DNA of 64,000 nt from the IMG/VR virus record IMGVR_UViG_3300045921_000484, positions 25,258 to 89,257 of that record. The stretch is one strand, 5' to 3'. Under the pieces are notes generated by a model. That model was not told where the DNA came from. It saw nothing but the letters and a program-made list of their open reading frames with translations, and did no database searches. A program made the translations under genes and the position numbers. The stretch comes from a virus. This document shows, piece by piece, positions 13,337 through 23,364 of this stretch (its first letter is position 1; every line of letters starts with the position of its first letter).

Positions 13337-15997
13337 ATGAGGTATCTTAAGCAAAGAGAACTTTTTCTTAAAGAGATAAATATTGGTGTCGTTAAATACA
13401 GTGAAGGTGATTTAAAGATAATTAATGAAGTCTTGAAAAATGATATTCCTTGGGGAGATTCTCTTTTAGGAAGGCTTATAAATTCTATTATACGAAAGGC
13501 TAAGATCGGTGTTAATCTAGTTAGAATGGATCATGTTAGTAAATCATTATACTCATTTTTTGATTCATTGATATCTGAAAATGCTATGTCAAATATTCAA
13601 GCATCTAGTAAGATAAAGCTTATTAGATTTGCTATGATAAGACTAATAGCTGAAGTTGAAAAGTTATCTGCTGCTAAGGTGGATATGATAATAAATGAAA
13701 ATCCAGAAATTCCTGAAAGTATTAAGGAATTAAAGGATATCACTGATAAAGTGATTAATAATAGTGGACCTGAGATAGATAGGATTATAAATGAGTCGAT
13801 AAAAAACTTATCTGATAAGGATGTTAAAGATTTACAGAAGGACAAGGAAGAGATGTTAGCTGCTTTGAAGGATTTTAGAGATTCTTTGAATAAGATAGAA
13901 CAAGATAATGTTGCTGATGAGGTAGATAAAAAATCAGATGTTGTATTATCTGATGATATTTTTCCAAAAATATTAGCCAATTTTAAAAGTTTATACCACA
14001 TACTATATCTATATCACGAATTAAAGATGAAGGCAGCTAAGGATGCTCCAAATAAACAAAACGTTGATATTAAAAACGTTAGTAAAGATGTAAGACATGG
14101 TCAAAGCTTTGAAAAAGGTACAAAGATAAATCAGAAAGAAAAAGATAAAAATTTAATAAGTACTGATAAGATTGAAGATTCATATATAATTGATGGTTTA
14201 TCAAAGTATCTTATGATAAATGAGCAACAATCATCCGAAGTACTTAAGCTAATAAAATCAATATACAACTATACTAAACAATATTTAAGTTTTGGATTTA
14301 AAGATAGTGATAAGAGAACAATTGGTGAAAAGTTAAAGCAAGCTTCTGCCGAATTTGAAACTGCTGCTAAGACGAACAAGGACGCTTTAATGAAGGTTTA
14401 CTCACATATAATTAGAAAATCAGTGGTTAATGAGGGTGTCACAGAGTTATTAACTAGACCTGAGGCTATAGGCGATAAAATATTAAAATTGTATAATGTT
14501 ACTAAATCAAATAAGGGTGTTAGTGGTTCTGATGTGATATATGCTGATATGAATAGATATATTCGTGAATTTAATACAACAATGGCTAGTATATTATCAA
14601 GTAAAAAACCTGAGATTAAGAAAGAAGAAGGTGATAGTAAAGATAAATTGAAAAAAGAATCTAAATTACATAGATATTATGAGTTTATAAACGAGAATGC
14701 CGAGCTGGATGTGCCGGATTGGTATGTGAAGGTTAATGAGTTTTGGAAATCTATCTTCCTTACTAATTTTGGTGAGAAAATGAAGAAATATAATCTTACA
14801 AATGAGCAAGTTGATAAACTTAATTTTGAATTAGATTCTATGTCTAAGGATGCTAAGTTTATAAAGATTTCAGGAATGGATCCAATCATGGAAGTAGTTA
14901 GGTTGTTTAACAGGGCTTATAGGCTACATACAGTTGCTACTATTCCGTCTGGTAGATCTGGTGGGAAGGTTTCTAATAGGACATTTAGAGAATATGATAA
15001 TATTGGTAAAGAAGGATATGGAACTCCTGATAATCCAGGATATGGACCTTATAGAAATAAAGTTTTATTTTCGAAATGGGAAAATGCTGTATTGGATATA
15101 TTAAGTAGTTCTAAATATAGAGTTATTTTTGATAAAGATACAACTATTAAGGTCGGTGATGCTGATCCCAAACCAGGATTTGGTCCTAAATTTAAATCAT
15201 TTATGAATGATATGTTGTATGGTGATAACCAACAATATGGGAAAAATCAACATAAATTTATTGAGAAATATTTTGAAATTGATGGTGTTAATCCCGAAGA
15301 AACTAGCTTCCCAGGTACTGATGATTCTGATTTTAATTCTAATATATCTAAAAATGTTAAACCAACAAAGCAGTTGGAATTTAAAGATGTTGATGATTTT
15401 GAGTTGGTAAATGGTAAAATTGTTAAGATATTATACAGAGATGATAATAATAATGAGAGAAACATATATGGTTATGTCTACTCAGATAAGCCGGATAAGT
15501 TTTATATGAAACTAGGTGATAATACTTTATTTTTCAGAAAGTATATGCCATCGACGCATAATATTAAAACTAAACTAAATATTCGATCTAATGATATATT
15601 CTTGGTTAAGTTAAAGGATGGTAAGTTAAATAAGGGTGTTGATTATACATTCAATAATTCTTTAAATATATCTAAATATACTAATGATAAGACTATTGAG
15701 AAGAAGAGTATAAATTTAAAACCAATTAAAATATCAGTGTTGAAGGATGGTGAGGATGATTATATTATTAAAAATCCAGTTGATTATTATTCTAAAAAGG
15801 ATTCAAAAAATAAGTGGATAGAAATCTATAATGGAATTATTGATACGAAAGATTCTGATATTGAATCTGATGCGTTGAAGGCTTTGTTGAAGTTGGGTAT
15901 TAAAGAAAAGGACGCCAAGGTTAAAATAGATAACGCTTTGAAGTCGGGTAAATATACCACCGCTGATGATCTTGTTAAGGCGGCTCTTAAAAAATAA
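13337..15997 (+). CDS. large leader-bearing structural-type protein (886 aa)
   Basis: The protein begins MRYLKQRELFLKE, a version of the shared leader. Residues 20-470 are mainly helical with coiled-coil stretches (about 120-210). Residues 480-740 include a Gly/Pro-rich part (GYGTPDNPGYGPYRNK). The last 40 residues (ALKALLKLGIKEKDAKVKID to DDLVKAALKK) resemble the RuvA C-terminal/UBA-like three-helix domain. No family fits the whole protein. It stands at the head of the sheath operon, followed by a leader-bearing coiled-coil gene. A head or neck internal protein is a reasonable guess. Confidence 0.6.
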   Translation: MRYLKQRELFLKEINIGVVKYSEGDLKIINEVLKNDIPWGDSLLGRLINSIIRKAKIGVNLVRMDHVSKSLYSFFDSLISENAMSNIQASSKIKLIRFAMIRLIAEVEKLSAAKVDMIINENPEIPESIKELKDITDKVINNSGPEIDRIINESIKNLSDKDVKDLQKDKEEMLAALKDFRDSLNKIEQDNVADEVDKKSDVVLSDDIFPKILANFKSLYHILYLYHELKMKAAKDAPNKQNVDIKNVSKDVRHGQSFEKGTKINQKEKDKNLISTDKIEDSYIIDGLSKYLMINEQQSSEVLKLIKSIYNYTKQYLSFGFKDSDKRTIGEKLKQASAEFETAAKTNKDALMKVYSHIIRKSVVNEGVTELLTRPEAIGDKILKLYNVTKSNKGVSGSDVIYADMNRYIREFNTTMASILSSKKPEIKKEEGDSKDKLKKESKLHRYYEFINENAELDVPDWYVKVNEFWKSIFLTNFGEKMKKYNLTNEQVDKLNFELDSMSKDAKFIKISGMDPIMEVVRLFNRAYRLHTVATIPSGRSGGKVSNRTFREYDNIGKEGYGTPDNPGYGPYRNKVLFSKWENAVLDILSSSKYRVIFDKDTTIKVGDADPKPGFGPKFKSFMNDMLYGDNQQYGKNQHKFIEKYFEIDGVNPEETSFPGTDDSDFNSNISKNVKPTKQLEFKDVDDFELVNGKIVKILYRDDNNNERNIYGYVYSDKPDKFYMKLGDNTLFFRKYMPSTHNIKTKLNIRSNDIFLVKLKDGKLNKGVDYTFNNSLNISKYTNDKTIEKKSINLKPIKISVLKDGEDDYIIKNPVDYYSKKDSKNKWIEIYNGIIDTKDSDIESDALKALLKLGIKEKDAKVKIDNALKSGKYTTADDLVKAALKK

Positions 15998-16006
15998 AAA
16001 GTTTAG

Positions 16007-16555
16007 ATGAAATATCTTAAAGAATATAGGACTTTCGAGGAAGCTGAATTTGACATTTCTCCTAATGATACTTTAAATGTAAAGAAGTCTAAAGAACAAT
16101 TGAGTGTTGTTAGAGATTATATTAATGAGTATAATAGAGTTAAGTCTAAACTGGATCTTATCTATAAGAACTCTAAAACTGATGATGAGATATCAAAGAA
16201 GGTTGATGAATTGGTTGGTAAGGATAAAGAGAAGAGAAATCCTTTTCTTGTATCTTACTTAACTGTGTGTGAAGACGAAAGAAGACTTCAGAAGTTGATA
16301 GATAGTCTTTCTGAGGATGAGATGGCTAAAAGTAAGTTGAAGGATATGATTAATATGACTACTGATAGTAAGCAGAAGCAGAATATTAATATATCTATTA
16401 ATGAAATAAACAATCGTTCCGCAAGAACAAAAGCTGATATATCTAAGTTAAAATTGGATATTCAGAAAAGGAGAAAAGATATAGAATTAAAAATGAAGGA
16501 TGTTATGAAAGACATTCAAGATGATATAAAGAATATTGCCAAAGGTCAAAAATAG
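16007..16555 (+). CDS. leader-bearing coiled-coil protein
   Basis: 182 aa starting MKYLKEYRTFEEAEFD, a clear leader copy. The rest is almost wholly alpha-helical with long coiled coils (about 20-60 and 120-175), Lys/Asp-rich, without Cys or Trp. It lies 9 nt after the 886-aa gene, so they are co-transcribed. A prohead core or scaffold-like role would fit both leader and coiled coil, but no homology is recognised. Confidence 0.6.
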   Translation: MKYLKEYRTFEEAEFDISPNDTLNVKKSKEQLSVVRDYINEYNRVKSKLDLIYKNSKTDDEISKKVDELVGKDKEKRNPFLVSYLTVCEDERRLQKLIDSLSEDEMAKSKLKDMINMTTDSKQKQNINISINEINNRSARTKADISKLKLDIQKRRKDIELKMKDVMKDIQDDIKNIAKGQK

Positions 16556-16616
16556 AAAAAATATGGTTTTTTAGATTTTATATATAAGATATAAAACAAA
16601 AATTAAAAGAATAAAT

Positions 16617-19600
16617 ATGGCAATTCAAATTGGAAAATACAAAAGACCTGGTATCTTTATCGAAGAATTTGACCAATCCGTGATAAGTTCACCAAGATTT
16701 GAAGGTATCAATAACCTTGTTATTGGTGTTTCTAAGAAGGGTCCGGTTAATACACCTATTTTATTGAAAAATATAAATGATTTGGAAGCGGTATTTGGTC
16801 AATTGGATAGAAATATGGAGAGAAAGGGTTCATATTTTCATAGAACTATTGCGAAAATGTTGGAATCTAGTCCAGTATACGCCCTCAATCTATTATTGAC
16901 TGATGATAATTTAGATACTATTGAATACCAGTCACTTTCAGCCGCATCAAATTATACGAATGATGTTGAGAGAGAAGGTCCTTATAGAAGATTTTTTGAT
17001 ACTACTGGTTTTTGGAAAAGAGATACAGAGTCTTTTATTAATTTAACAAAGAATAATACAGGATATGCCGAAAGAATTATTAATTTCACTAACTTATCTG
17101 ATAAGTATATTACTGTATTTATTGTTAAATCTAAACTAACAGGATTTGATAGAACTCTTATCGAGTGGTATGGTTCTGTTGAGAAGATGCCACCTTATGT
17201 TAATAGTAATGATTATGCTTCTGACTACATGGTGGATGTTGTGGTTGTTGGTGGTGATTGGTCAAATTATCAAGAATTAGCCGTGGATAATAGATGGAGC
17301 GCATACTTTAATAGCTCAGGTCTTAGAAAAGAACAATTAAGAAATTTCGCTAATGATAGAAATGTTACTTTACTTGCATACTACGAAGGGTTGTCATTAA
17401 TTCCATATTTTAGAGATAGTAATGGTAGAAATATTTTTATTGAAACAGTTATAAATAGAGATACTGATAGAACAGGTCTATTCTGTGCATTTAATTCAGA
17501 ATTGCTTGAAACTGATTACCCTAATGGTCTTGTTGATCTTTTAGGTAATGGTATTGCTCAATCAGAAGAAATGGATATTAATTTCCTTTCATATAAAGAG
17601 ACTATAACTGAATCAGTTGTTTTACCAAATGTTATTCTTGATAGACCAGGAAATGTTATATCTTTTGGTGGTACTGCATATGGTAACCCATCAAGAAGTC
17701 AATTACATGGTAGAAACGTAGGTCTTTCAAATATTCCATCGGTTGATGGTACTGTTAAGAACGGTAACAGAACAGGTTGGTATGCTGAAGATTTTGTATT
17801 TAATACAAAATTGTCGGCTATTTCTTCAACAACCGCTTCAATAGTTGTTTCTTACGGTGAAGTATCACCTGGTGATGGTATGTATGCTGTTGTAGGTGGT
17901 AAATCCTTAGTTATTGAGGGTGCTACATTTTCAATACAAGCTTCAAGTTATCCGCCATCTGGTGTAACCGCTTCTTTTACAGTTGCTTTTGTTGTAGATG
18001 GTACTGGTAATTTTGTGATGGTTGATAATATATTGACATCAAGTAATCCAGTTGTTAATTCAAGTGATATTGTATTAGGATATGTAACATTTAATATAAC
18101 AAACAATGTAATTGATACTGGTAGTGTAACATATAATCCAGTTTCAATTGATTCGTCCGGATTTGTTGACTTAGTTTTAGGTGTTGATTACCAAGTTACT
18201 GAGTCTACTCCAGGTTCAATAACTATTGAGTTACTTAACACAGCTAATTCACCTAATTCTTCAAATTACGAGCAATTTAGAAAGATTAAATATTTCAATA
18301 AACTATTAGATGGTGTTGATGGATCTTCTAAAAATAGAATGAGTATGATTATTAATTACTCCTCAATGACTAAGAAGTCATTGGAGAATATGTCAGTTAC
18401 AAATATAGTAACTGCTTCTACTCAAAATAAATCTCTTACAATCAATACAGGATTGACAAGTGCTGAGATAGCTGATATTGTTAATGAAGGTTACTTACTA
18501 TTCTACTTAAATGATGATGAGTTTATAGTTGGTCCTTATAAAGTTGAGACTAAAGATGGTATTGCTATTCTTACTGGTACTTCTTCAACATCTGATGGTG
18601 GTGTAGTATCTAAGTATTCAGATTTATATATTAAGTATATAAATGGTATTATTAATAGTGGTGACTATTTCTGGTCAAATTTAGTTAATTCTGATCCAGA
18701 ATCATCAGCTTATGGTGTTCCTGAGGCTATCACATTTATTGATGGTGAAGATGTTCCATCTGGTACAGCTTCAGCTTCTGGATATGATTATATTATATTC
18801 TATTCTTCCGGAACATTCTCTGGTTCAGCTTTAGCTAACTTGAGTGTTAATGATGTAATTTCAGTTCCATCCTCTTCACTGAATAAAGGAACATTCACAA
18901 TACTCACTGGTGGTGGAGCTGCGGCTGCTACATTAGCTGCTCAGTTAGGATATATCGGTTCTGGATATTATGCTTATAAAGTTAATGAAGAGACTGTATC
19001 AGAAACCTTATTTGAGTCTAATGGTCAAACAGGTGTTGTTTATAATTATTTAAAGAAACATTATTTAAGAATGTATATAGATGGATTAAATAGATTATCT
19101 GTATCATTTATGGATCCATTGTTGCAGTCTTATGAACCTGTTGATGTTGATACAAACCAAGTTTTATTTATACAGTCTAATATTAGTAACTATAAACAAT
19201 CTGTTGAGATTGAGACTAATGTTAATGGATATATACAGCAACCAAATAAAATACTTGTTAATGGATCTAGATATACTGAGGTTAAAGTAGGTGATTTCTT
19301 AGAAGCTTATGTTGATACAACAACATTGGTTCCTGGTGAAGTACCAAGAAGACTTACTAGAATTTTAAGTAAGAGAGCTTATGCTGGTGACCCAACGTTA
19401 ACTGAGATTACTTGTGACTCAAGAATTGCGACATATAATTTTAATGGTGATTATCAAACATTCAGATATACAACTATCGAAGATTATGTATCTACTTATA
19501 AAGCTATTACACTTAAAGGGTTTAGAGTAAGACAAGATTCTTTACCTGATGGCACTGAAGTTAAACAAAATCAAATTTTAAACCTTGTTGCGAAAGGAAC

Positions 19601-20543
19601 ACCTTTATTTAAGGCTTTAATTAACAAGGAATCATTTGACTTCAGATATTTAGTTGATTCGTTTGGTTTAGGCTTAACTGAAAGATCTAAGCAACAGTTA
19701 GTTGATATTTGTGGTAATAGGTTAGATGTATTTGGTTTCATAAATATGCCGTCTTTAAGACAGTTTAAGAATTCTACATCTCCATCATTTGTTAACTCTG
19801 AGGGTGTTTTACAGATAGAATATGTTTCTAAGGGTGGTGATCCTGAGTCTAATCCAGCTTTCCTTTATTCATTCGGTGATGGTCCTGGTACAACTTGTAC
19901 AGGTTACTTCACACCTTATGTGACAGTAAACGATAACGGTAGACCAATAGATGTTCCACCAGCTATGTTTGTAGCAACAACTTATATGAGAAAGCATACA
20001 TCTAATGTATCGGCTATAACTCCTTGGACAATTGCTGCTGGTGTTACAAATGGTAAAGTAACGAATATTGCTGGTCTTGAAATGGACTTCACTCTTGAAG
20101 ATATCGAGTGGTTAAATCAAGCTCAAATGAATCCAATTGTTTTCAAGAGAAATAGAGGTTGGATCATTGAGACTGAAAATACAGCTCAAACTCTTTACAA
20201 GTCAGCTCTTTCTTACATACACGTTAGAGAGGTATTAATTGAACTTGAGAGAGAACTTTCAAGAATGTTATTAGACTTCCAGTGGAAGTTCAATACACCT
20301 GAGGTTAGAGCAGAGATTAAGTTGAGAGCAGACGTTATTTGTGAAACTTATGTAAGTAGAAATGGTTTATATAACTACTTCAACAAAATTGATGAGGAGA
20401 ATAATACTCCTGAGATAATCGATAACCAAATTGGTGTTCTTGATACCTATGTAGAACCAATTAAGGGTATGGGAATAATTGTAAATAATATAACTATACT
20501 AAGAACGGGAGCAATAAGTGCAGGTGGTTTTATAAATGGATAA
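16617..20543 (+). CDS. contractile tail sheath protein (gp18-like), 1308 aa
   Basis: The N terminus has the typical sheath start IGKYKRPGIFIEEFDQS and VIGVSKKGPVNTPILL. The C terminus has the conserved sheath fold: TPWTIAAGVTNG, EWLNQAQMNPIVF, then LLDFQWKFNTPEVRAEI and a final GMGIIVNNITILRTG strand. Sheath subunits polymerise around the tail tube and contract to drive DNA injection. It is about twice the length of T4 gp18 (659 aa). The extra sequence is a beta-rich, Ser/Thr/Gly-rich insertion of about residues 380-930, probably several surface domains outside the sheath. It has its own terminator. Confidence 0.92.
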   Translation: MAIQIGKYKRPGIFIEEFDQSVISSPRFEGINNLVIGVSKKGPVNTPILLKNINDLEAVFGQLDRNMERKGSYFHRTIAKMLESSPVYALNLLLTDDNLDTIEYQSLSAASNYTNDVEREGPYRRFFDTTGFWKRDTESFINLTKNNTGYAERIINFTNLSDKYITVFIVKSKLTGFDRTLIEWYGSVEKMPPYVNSNDYASDYMVDVVVVGGDWSNYQELAVDNRWSAYFNSSGLRKEQLRNFANDRNVTLLAYYEGLSLIPYFRDSNGRNIFIETVINRDTDRTGLFCAFNSELLETDYPNGLVDLLGNGIAQSEEMDINFLSYKETITESVVLPNVILDRPGNVISFGGTAYGNPSRSQLHGRNVGLSNIPSVDGTVKNGNRTGWYAEDFVFNTKLSAISSTTASIVVSYGEVSPGDGMYAVVGGKSLVIEGATFSIQASSYPPSGVTASFTVAFVVDGTGNFVMVDNILTSSNPVVNSSDIVLGYVTFNITNNVIDTGSVTYNPVSIDSSGFVDLVLGVDYQVTESTPGSITIELLNTANSPNSSNYEQFRKIKYFNKLLDGVDGSSKNRMSMIINYSSMTKKSLENMSVTNIVTASTQNKSLTINTGLTSAEIADIVNEGYLLFYLNDDEFIVGPYKVETKDGIAILTGTSSTSDGGVVSKYSDLYIKYINGIINSGDYFWSNLVNSDPESSAYGVPEAITFIDGEDVPSGTASASGYDYIIFYSSGTFSGSALANLSVNDVISVPSSSLNKGTFTILTGGGAAAATLAAQLGYIGSGYYAYKVNEETVSETLFESNGQTGVVYNYLKKHYLRMYIDGLNRLSVSFMDPLLQSYEPVDVDTNQVLFIQSNISNYKQSVEIETNVNGYIQQPNKILVNGSRYTEVKVGDFLEAYVDTTTLVPGEVPRRLTRILSKRAYAGDPTLTEITCDSRIATYNFNGDYQTFRYTTIEDYVSTYKAITLKGFRVRQDSLPDGTEVKQNQILNLVAKGTPLFKALINKESFDFRYLVDSFGLGLTERSKQQLVDICGNRLDVFGFINMPSLRQFKNSTSPSFVNSEGVLQIEYVSKGGDPESNPAFLYSFGDGPGTTCTGYFTPYVTVNDNGRPIDVPPAMFVATTYMRKHTSNVSAITPWTIAAGVTNGKVTNIAGLEMDFTLEDIEWLNQAQMNPIVFKRNRGWIIETENTAQTLYKSALSYIHVREVLIELERELSRMLLDFQWKFNTPEVRAEIKLRADVICETYVSRNGLYNYFNKIDEENNTPEIIDNQIGVLDTYVEPIKGMGIIVNNITILRTGAISAGGFING

Positions 20544-20559
20544 TAATAATTAAAATTAT

Positions 20560-20595
20560 AAAACGGATATATTTAAAATATATCCGTTTTTTTTT
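20560..20595 (+). terminator. intrinsic terminator after the sheath gene
   Basis: AAAACGGATATAT / ATATATCCGTTTT stem followed by T9. Confidence 0.85.
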
Positions 20596-20612
20596 AACCA
20601 AATAGGAGTTTT

Positions 20613-20621
20613 TAATATATA
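20613..20621 (+). promoter_or_regulatory. TAATATATA promoter-like element
   Basis: After T5; 18 nt before the ATG at 20640. Confidence 0.5.
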
Positions 20622-20639
20622 TCTTAAACAGTATGTCTT

Positions 20640-22343
20640 ATGAATTTAGAAATATTTAAGCAAAGTGATCCTTCTGGGAGGTTTTTTAAGGAATCCTTTT
20701 TACTAAATAATTACCCAGAAGAGTATGAATATATCATGAATTTTTGTAAGATAAATGGCATATCTGATATTCCTTTTAAAGAAAAGGTATATTTAGCTAT
20801 AAATAATTTGAAAAATAAACCAATTTGCAGAAATCCAAATTGTCAAAATGAAACAAAATATAAAAATTCTACATTAGGGTATAATAAATATTGTTCCAAT
20901 AAGTGTATGTCATCTGATCCTTTTATTAAATCAATAAAACAAGAAAAGTCATATCAAAAATACGGAACAAAAACTCCAGCGGAATCTAAGGAAGTTAGAG
21001 AAAAAATAATAAAGACGAATCAATTAAGATATGGAAATAACTCACCCATGTGTTTGAGTGAAATTCAAGATAAATCAAGAAAAACATTAGTTAAAAATTA
21101 TGGTGTTGATAATCCAAGTAAATCAAAAGAATTGATAGATAAAAGAATAAAGTCTTTTAAATTAAGTGGATATAAAGAAACCTATAAAAAAACATCAAAT
21201 GAAAAGTATGGAGTTAATCACCCATGGATGAATAAAGAAATTCATAAAAAAACTATAGATTTTTTTTATTCTGATTATAGAAAAAGAATTGAAAGTAAAA
21301 TAAATTCGGATTTTACTTTTATAGATTTTAAAAAGGTTGGAATATCTACAAAATTATTATTTCATTGTAATAATTGCAATAAAGACTTTGATATATTACC
21401 TTATCAATTTTATTATAGAATAAATAGTAATATTAATATATGCACAAATTGTTTTCCAATCTCGGAAAACAAATCAATATCACAGATAGAAGTTTATAAT
21501 TTTATTAAAAAAAATTATTCCAATGAGGTTATAATTAATTGTAAAGATGTCATAAAGCCATATGAAGTCGATATATATCTACCTGAATTGAAGATTGGAT
21601 TTGAATTTAATGGTGTTTGGTGGCATTCTGAAAAATATAAAGAAGAAAATTATCATTTAAATAAATATAGATTATCTGAAACAAATGGCATAGATATTTA
21701 TACTATATGGGAAGATGATTGGAACACAAAAAGGGAGATATGTGAGTCGTTTATTTTAAATAAATTAGGTAAGAGTAATAAAATATTTGCCAGAAAATGT
21801 GAAATAAAAGAGGTAAGTTATAATGAATCTAGACTTTTCTTAAATAATAATCACTTACAGGGAGATTGTAAATCATCAATTAGAATAGGATTATTTTACA
21901 ATAATACAATGGTTAGCTTAATGACATTTTCAAAATTAAGATTGCCGTTACAGAGATTTTCAAAAAATAGAAATAAATCAGATTATTATGAATTGACTAG
22001 ATTTTGTAATAAAATAAACAATGTTGTTATTGGAGGAGCATCTAAGATATTAAATTATTTTATTAATAAATACAAACCAATTCAGATAGAAACATATTCT
22101 GATAATTTAATCTCAAAAGGGGTTTTATATGAAAAGTTAGGGTTTGTTTATTCACATACGTCAAAACCAGGATATTGGTATGTAATAGACGGAATAAGGG
22201 AGCATAGATTTAATTGGAGAAAACAAAATCTAGTGAGATTAGGATATGATGCTAATAAAACAGAGGAAGAAATAATGTCTGAAATTGGGTATTATAGAAT
22301 TTATAATGCTGGTAATAAGAAGTGGGTTTTTCATAAAGGATAA
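20640..22343 (+). CDS. large Hef/Vsr-like homing endonuclease (567 aa)
   Basis: Paralogue of the gene at 1010..2635. Cys pairs (CRNPNC, CSNKC) lie near residues 60-92, and YGVDNPSKSKEL-type repeats near 100-190. A second Cys cluster (CNNCNK, CTNC) follows. The nuclease block YEVDIYLPELKIGFEFNG with WWHSEKY is at about residues 305-330, followed by GIDIYTIWEDDW. The C-terminal domain (LFYNNTMVSLMTFSK, VVIGGASKIL, YEKLGFVYSH) matches that of its paralogue and ends in EHRFNWRKQNLVRLG. It sits between the sheath terminator and the baseplate-hub gene, two conserved structural genes, as expected for intergenic homing. It appears intact. Confidence 0.78.
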   Translation: MNLEIFKQSDPSGRFFKESFLLNNYPEEYEYIMNFCKINGISDIPFKEKVYLAINNLKNKPICRNPNCQNETKYKNSTLGYNKYCSNKCMSSDPFIKSIKQEKSYQKYGTKTPAESKEVREKIIKTNQLRYGNNSPMCLSEIQDKSRKTLVKNYGVDNPSKSKELIDKRIKSFKLSGYKETYKKTSNEKYGVNHPWMNKEIHKKTIDFFYSDYRKRIESKINSDFTFIDFKKVGISTKLLFHCNNCNKDFDILPYQFYYRINSNINICTNCFPISENKSISQIEVYNFIKKNYSNEVIINCKDVIKPYEVDIYLPELKIGFEFNGVWWHSEKYKEENYHLNKYRLSETNGIDIYTIWEDDWNTKREICESFILNKLGKSNKIFARKCEIKEVSYNESRLFLNNNHLQGDCKSSIRIGLFYNNTMVSLMTFSKLRLPLQRFSKNRNKSDYYELTRFCNKINNVVIGGASKILNYFINKYKPIQIETYSDNLISKGVLYEKLGFVYSHTSKPGYWYVIDGIREHRFNWRKQNLVRLGYDANKTEEEIMSEIGYYRIYNAGNKKWVFHKG

Positions 22344-22393
22344 AGTATTAAACTTTTCCTCTTTTTTTCTTATAATGGAGAGGACGCTATGCG

Positions 22394-22402
22394 TAATATA
22401 TA
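22394..22402 (+). promoter_or_regulatory. TAATATATA promoter-like element
   Basis: 20 nt before the ATG at 22423; gives the hub gene its own start after the endonuclease. Confidence 0.5.
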
Positions 22403-22422
22403 ATAAAAAATAACAACATTAT

Positions 22423-23364
22423 ATGTCTGATAATAATAAGAAAGAAATGTCTGAAGAGGAATATCTAAGAAAACATCTAGAGAGTGTAGATAATAATCAC
22501 ATGAATACTGATATATCATTCAACAATGCTAAGCCAGTTGTTGAATCAAGTAAATCTACTGATTTAACCTTTTTTAACTTTGATGCTAAGGAAATGCCAT
22601 GTGGTAGATATTATCCAACCGGTACAATTATTATGGTTAGACCGGCTCAAGTTAGAGAAATACAGGCATATTCTATGGTTGATGATAATAATTTTTATGA
22701 TATTGTTGAGAAGATGAATGATATGTTGCAAGCTTGTGTGAGAATTAAATATCCAAATGGAAATTTAGCATCATATTTGGAGTTAAAAGACCAAGATAGA
22801 CTATTCTTAATATTCATGATTAGAGAAATGACATTTCAACAGGGTAATTCATTGGCTGTTAATGTTAGATGTACTTGTGGAAATGAGATGAAAATTGAAA
22901 TGAATAGAAAGAATTTTGTTTTCCACGAGATTGATGAGAAGATGAATAAGTTCTTTGATAATTCAACTAGATCATTTAAATTTAAGATTCAGAATGGTAA
23001 GGAGTATGAATTGTCACCACCTTCTATTGGTATACAAAAGGCATTTACTGAATATATTATTAAGGAGAATCAGGAAAAGAGATCACCTAATTTAGCATTC
23101 TTGAAAATTATACCATTTATGTTAACTGGTAGAAATACTATAACAATTGATGGTATAAAGGCTAAATTGCAAGAATTTGAGAAGATAGATGATATATCAT
23201 TCCAATTCCTAAATGCTGCTGTTAGTAAAATGACATTTGGGTTGAAGGAGTTAAAAGGTATTTGTAGCTGCGGTATGGAGGTGCGCAGTGATATGACATT
23301 TCCCAACGGAGCGTCAGGTATTTTCGTTATTCATGATGCCTTTGAGGCATATATTAAAGAATAA
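22423..23364 (+). CDS. baseplate hub protein (T4 gp26-like family)
   Basis: 313 aa. Resembles the T4-type baseplate protein family with a helical core and two zinc-type Cys pairs: VRCTCGNEMKIEM (about residues 148-160) and ICSCGMEVRSDMTF (about 282-295). The N-terminal 45 residues are acidic and probably disordered. Conserved-looking segments are MPCGRYYPTGT and DRLFLIFMIREMTF. The protein likely belongs to the central baseplate hub or its assembly. The reading frame stops at 23364, but the family usually continues into a helical C-terminal arm. That arm is found in the +1 frame immediately after (23333..23584), which suggests a frameshifted fusion. Confidence 0.6.
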   Translation: MSDNNKKEMSEEEYLRKHLESVDNNHMNTDISFNNAKPVVESSKSTDLTFFNFDAKEMPCGRYYPTGTIIMVRPAQVREIQAYSMVDDNNFYDIVEKMNDMLQACVRIKYPNGNLASYLELKDQDRLFLIFMIREMTFQQGNSLAVNVRCTCGNEMKIEMNRKNFVFHEIDEKMNKFFDNSTRSFKFKIQNGKEYELSPPSIGIQKAFTEYIIKENQEKRSPNLAFLKIIPFMLTGRNTITIDGIKAKLQEFEKIDDISFQFLNAAVSKMTFGLKELKGICSCGMEVRSDMTFPNGASGIFVIHDAFEAYIKE

